Source: Batillaria attramentaria (Eukaryota; Mollusca; Gastropoda; Batillariidae). Taken from it: a stretch of DNA of 64,000 bases. A program made the position numbers and the translations under genes. The first letter of the stretch is position 1, and each line of letters begins with the position of its first letter. Of this stretch, positions 60,383 through 64,000 are shown piece by piece. The notes under the pieces are model-generated. The model saw only the letters and a list, made by a program, of their open reading frames with translations, was not told where the DNA came from and did not search any database. Location: positions 565,001 to 629,000 of the forward strand of contig JACVVK020000036.1 of assembly GCA_018292915.2 (NCBI GenBank), written 5' to 3'.

Positions 60383-62116
60383 CTGCACACACAAAATTTG
60401 GGAGCAAATGAGCTTGTGCAGTCAGCTGTTAACCATTTCAAGCAAAAATGACATTCAGCATAATAGTGCTGGAATAAATAGTGCTGATCTGAAAATTCTT
60501 AAAAAGACACCTCTTTAATAAGCATTTTTTGGGTTGTTTAATTAAGTGAATCTTTTTTTCACCACAGGTATTCTATGGCAACAAATCTTATCCATAAAAG
60601 CAGTAAGACAAAAGTGTCAAATTTCAGCACTGAGCATGATTACCTACCCCCAACCAACACAAAAACACAGGAAAATGACAATGATCAAAGAAACACTTAG
60701 GGAAATCAACACTGAGAGTAGGAATCTAGTTTCATTAATAAATATCAATTTTACCAATTTAATTTATATTAATATAAGCAAGGCAGACAAGTATGAGTAA
60801 CAAAACCAACAGCAGACGAAGAGTCTCACAAAAAACAAAAAAACAAAGACAAACAAAAACGCACAAACGGAGCAGAACCAAAAAAATATATATATATATA
60901 TATATAAGTATAGATATTTCAACACTATGTACTCTGATCTATGAAAGACAGCTGTGAACAGTAGATGAAGGGGAGGTATTGAAGTACTCAGAAGAGAACA
61001 AACTGTAATTATTTGACTTAATTTACCTACATTCCTGCTACAACTTGCATGATTTTTGTTCCTAAAGAGCCGTCACATATGCGGTTTAGAGGCTCATAAT
61101 ATAATTTTCGCTAGCAGAGGGGGAGGGGGTCAGGAAGAAGCAGCAGCTAATGTACTCAGCAGCCACATCCAAATGCATTTTAATGAGCCAGATCTGTCTC
61201 CAGATCACTTTTGGCAAGTCGGGCCAGCAACAGGCCGCCTTCTCGCCTAGCGGGGGCTCCCACTTGACAGCACGGCCTATGTTATAGGTGTCAGTCTCGG
61301 ACAGACTTTGGCAAGGTTGTGACAGGGTGTGAAGAGCCCTGCAGTGGCCCCTAGAGACACTCCAACTAACACTGGGTCTAGCGCCTTTTGCCGGACTTCG
61401 GCTGGTGGTGTCACGACATAATCTCGTCTAGCACACCAGTCCATGAAGAAAAAAGTGAAAAGTACTGCCTGTCTGGCAAGTGCTAATGAAGTTTGAACAA
61501 AATCGAACTGGGGAGGTTTATTTCCTGTTGAACAAACGTCAGTGTACATGGAGTACACACACGGCAGAGCGTTGGACTCGCAATTAGCTCGGGTCGTGAG
61601 TTCGAGTCCCGGCTGGGGCCACATATTTCTGCTGGCCTTTTTCTCGTTGCCCCGTTTTTGGTATCACCCTTACGTGGTGGAAAAGAACGTTAAATTCCCG
61701 AACACCCACCTACACACAGGGCTGGTTGGGTTTTTTTTCCCCCTGAAGTCCAGAGGTTTTTTTTTTTGTTTTTTTTTTTTTGTTTTTTTTGGGGGGGGAG
61801 GGGTGGTGGGGTGGTTGGTTTTTCCAACTGCCACTTGACTACCTTTACTTTTTTCCCTCAGTTTTGGAGGGGTTGGACGGTAGAGAGAAAGCTGAAAGTC
61901 TGGATAATGTGTGCATCAAGTGTTCCGCTCTCAGAGACGTGCGAGGGTGTAACATTTTTAAGGAGTGCATTTTTCCCCTGGGATTTTGTTTTCATGCCTA
62001 CTGACCAACTGTGCGTAACGGCACACTACAAGGTCCAAATAATAACAATGAATTATATCTGCTATCGGACAAAATAGACGCACGCACACACACATAAAGA
62101 GAGAGAGAGAGATCCG
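60383..62116. other. Region upstream of the minus-strand exon
   Basis: AT-rich sequence with a TA tract at 60886-60906 and one plus-strand SINE of the first family (61558-61710). No further exon was identified. Confidence 0.4.
61558..61710 (+). mobile_element. SINE family A
   Basis: Plus-strand copy with slightly changed head; the tail reads gtggtggaaaagaacgttaa. Short tacacaca repeats on both sides may be the target duplication. Confidence 0.82.
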
Positions 62117-62344
62117 TTAAAATTTTCTCCGCATTACAAATTGATATCGCGCATTTTTGTTTTGAAAACGCTGTGCACCTGTTATTGAACCTGTTTTGGT
62201 CCATGACCCGCGTGGCTGTCTCTGGTCAAGAGCATGTAGACAGGGCGATAAGAGTGATACGGACGAGATAGCCGATGGGGGCTCGCCATCAAGAGCTCGT
62301 CTCAAGTGGACTCCACCAACCTGTGGCCTCCACTCAGCGGCCAT
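62117..62344 (-). CDS. Candidate first exon, minus strand (MAAEWRPQVGG...)
   Basis: ATG at 62344 in a YY1-like ATGGCCGC context opens about 56 codons before possible donors (caggttc, caggtgc) near 62180. It could be the first exon of the minus-strand gene, but its phase-1 end does not fit the phase-2 entry of the exon at 60382, so at least one more exon would be needed. It is weak, based on codon openness and position only. Confidence 0.25.
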   Translation of the reverse strand: MAAEWRPQVGGVHLRRALDGEPPSAISSVSLLSPCLHALDQRQPRGSWTKTGSITGAQRFQNKNARYQFVMRRKF

Positions 62345-62703
62345 TTCGCGCAGGAATTAGATCATGCTCGCGCAACTCGCTACACGATTGTAACACGCAA
62401 TGATGGCGGCAGCGACTGAATAACAGGTTGTCTGACCAGTGGTTTCGACCAATGATGAGAACAAATCTTTGAAGTTTGACATAAAAACACCAGGAAAAAG
62501 AATGCTGATTAGTTATGCACCCCCGACCGCCCCCTCCTCCTTCCTCGATTAATCCTCGTAACAAAGCGAAGCGGTGGCCGTAAGGATTTTCAGTTTTCAA
62601 ACTTGATTTACGAAAATTGCACGAACGTTCGCCACGAAAATTCGCTTACAGACTACACATTTAAATGAGATAAACCATACCTGGTGTTCAGTTAACTCTG
62701 CAT
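62345..62703. promoter_or_regulatory. Candidate bidirectional promoter
   Basis: A 359-bp CpG-containing gap lies between divergent candidate ATGs at 62344 (minus) and 62704 (plus). It contains gatggcggcagc (about 62401-62413), a YY1-type motif, and no TATA box. Inference from layout. Confidence 0.3.
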
Positions 62704-63731
62704 ATGACTAAGTCCAACGGTGACGACGTACAAGTAATCCAAAACAACAGCCAAGTCACAACACAGCTGCGTCGGCGGGTGTACACACTACACATCCAAG
62801 AATCTCGCGTTTGTGGTCTCGTTCTTCAGCACAGGAGTCACTCATCACCGAATAAAATTCTTCCAGGTGAGTTTAAAACAAACCGCAGACCTTTTCCAAG
62901 TCACTTTCTGCTAACTTTCATTCACTTTTTCCTACGTTTCTTCCACTGTCCACGAACCTCCATCAGTCAATGACCACTGCAAGATTTCTGCGCACCGCGC
63001 GAGCGCACGTCTGCTTGCACCACACGAAGGGAGAGAACTGATGGAGATAAACCGAGGGGCTGGCCCATCACGTCAGCGTTAGATGCTGTTGCGCGACGTA
63101 GCTGGGGTCAGCGCGAATGTGGGATGGACGTCTATGGCTTGACTTGCCCAGCGGGCAGTGTGGGCTTTGTTCGCAGTCAGCGTGGAGTCAGATTTTAGAA
63201 GAGCGCGCTTGCACTTGCAGTACTATACGAAATGTAGCTATGTTCGCTTGTGACATGTCAGGGCCTAATTTGTGCGGCCACGGTCAATCGAATGAGCGGT
63301 TACGCTTGGGGGCTTTTTGTTTATTGCACCCCGCTCCTTCACATTGCAACGGGGGTGAAACTCTAGGCGACTATTTTTAATTCGTTTCAGCAACGTCAAC
63401 TGACCGGGGTACTTCAGTGTGTGACTTGACTAAGTTGACAAAATATCAGTATGTGTGTGTGTGAGGGAGAGAGACTAAATTGTAAATCAACTAAAATGCA
63501 GCTCAGTGAAGCGCCGAGCACAGATTAACCATTGTTTTTCAATTTCCAATTTAATTTATCCTATTTATTTGTTTTTGTCATTGTTACAATTTTCCATCAG
63601 GCCTCGACCACAATGCGACTGAACGAGAAATAGAAAACTACATCTCGAAAGCCGGGCCGCATACTGCGCTCACCATACGTGATTTCAGAATCAGTATGGT
63701 CCCGGACTGGCATCCATATCAGTACGCCTGA
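62704..63731 (+). CDS. Candidate two-exon small gene (97 residues)
   Basis: Exon 62704-62866 (MTKSNGDDVQVIQNNSQVTT...ILPG) ends at gtgagt in phase 1. An acceptor with a good pyrimidine tract (ttttccatcag, ending 63600) opens 63601-63731 in the matching phase, reading LDHNATEREIENYISKAGP and stopping at TGA. Strong splice sites and matching phase support it; the short length and lack of any known family argue for a non-coding transcript or a longer gene with a frameshift. Confidence 0.3.
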
Positions 63732-64000
63732 TTGCAAAGGTGGCAGCGGTCAACATTACACCATCCGTGCTATCGTCTGCTCTGCACTCATCCGGGGATG
63801 TTAGTGTTACGGCTCAATCGGTCTACCAACGTTTTTGAACGCCTCGGATAGTGCATGCAGCCGTTTGCACGGCGGTCAGTCTGCGCTTAAAAAACTTACA
63901 CACAGGTTTCAAGACCCACACACCGAAGACTAAAAAACTATTTTGTACAGATTTCGTAGGACACAAAATGGGAACAAGGCAAGTGATTAAAACATGCAGC

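Overview
This is eukaryotic nuclear DNA. Genes are split by GT-AG introns, intergenic and intronic DNA is full of (CA/GT)n microsatellites, and about 20 copies of one tRNA-derived SINE, several copies of a second SINE and fragments of non-LTR retrotransposons are scattered through it. The repeat types and the invertebrate-style genes suggest a mollusc, probably a marine gastropod; that is inference from repeat style, not from a marker gene.

Three genes can be supported. (1) A plus-strand SLC6 neurotransmitter-transporter gene of the glycine-transporter type runs from 26594 to 44816. It has ten coding exons, two alternative short first exons (26594-26629 and 31047-31070) that splice in the same phase to one common exon 2, and a 3' UTR reaching about 47.17 kb. 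(2) A plus-strand gene for mitochondrial ribosomal protein L28 (MRPL28) starts at 49056. Five coding exons are traceable to 53092; the C-terminal exon could not be found. (3) A minus-strand gene has a large 3'-terminal exon at 58064-60382, coding for a Ser/Pro-rich protein with a basic C-terminus that I do not recognise, followed by an AT-rich 3' UTR down to about 56589. A possible bidirectional promoter and a weak two-exon plus-strand gene lie at 62.3-63.7 kb.

Layout: 0-26 kb is gene-poor and repeat-rich. It holds a LINE 3' end (3.6-4.05 kb), a large imperfect inverted repeat with nested SINEs (6.84-9.24 kb), an internally deleted PIF/Harbinger DNA transposon (12.44-13.46 kb), a third copy of the inverted-repeat arm (14.88-15.36 kb), a second LINE 3' end (21.4-22.26 kb), and a SINE-containing composite present twice (21.07 and 24.22 kb). 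The transporter occupies 26.6-47.2 kb, MRPL28 49.0-53.1 kb, and the minus-strand gene and its upstream region fill the end.

Two anomalies matter to anyone using the window. First, coding exons that otherwise match conserved families carry single-base indels, mostly in short homopolymers (transporter exons 3 and 7, MRPL28 exon 5, and many in the minus-strand gene). Uncorrected long-read consensus error explains this better than pseudogenisation. Second, 4-base insertions that are all rotations of ACTG/CAGT interrupt several repeat copies that lack them elsewhere, and ACTG/CAGT is heavily over-represented in parts of 28-34 kb. I know of no explanation for this. No CRISPR, operon, prokaryotic or viral feature was seen.
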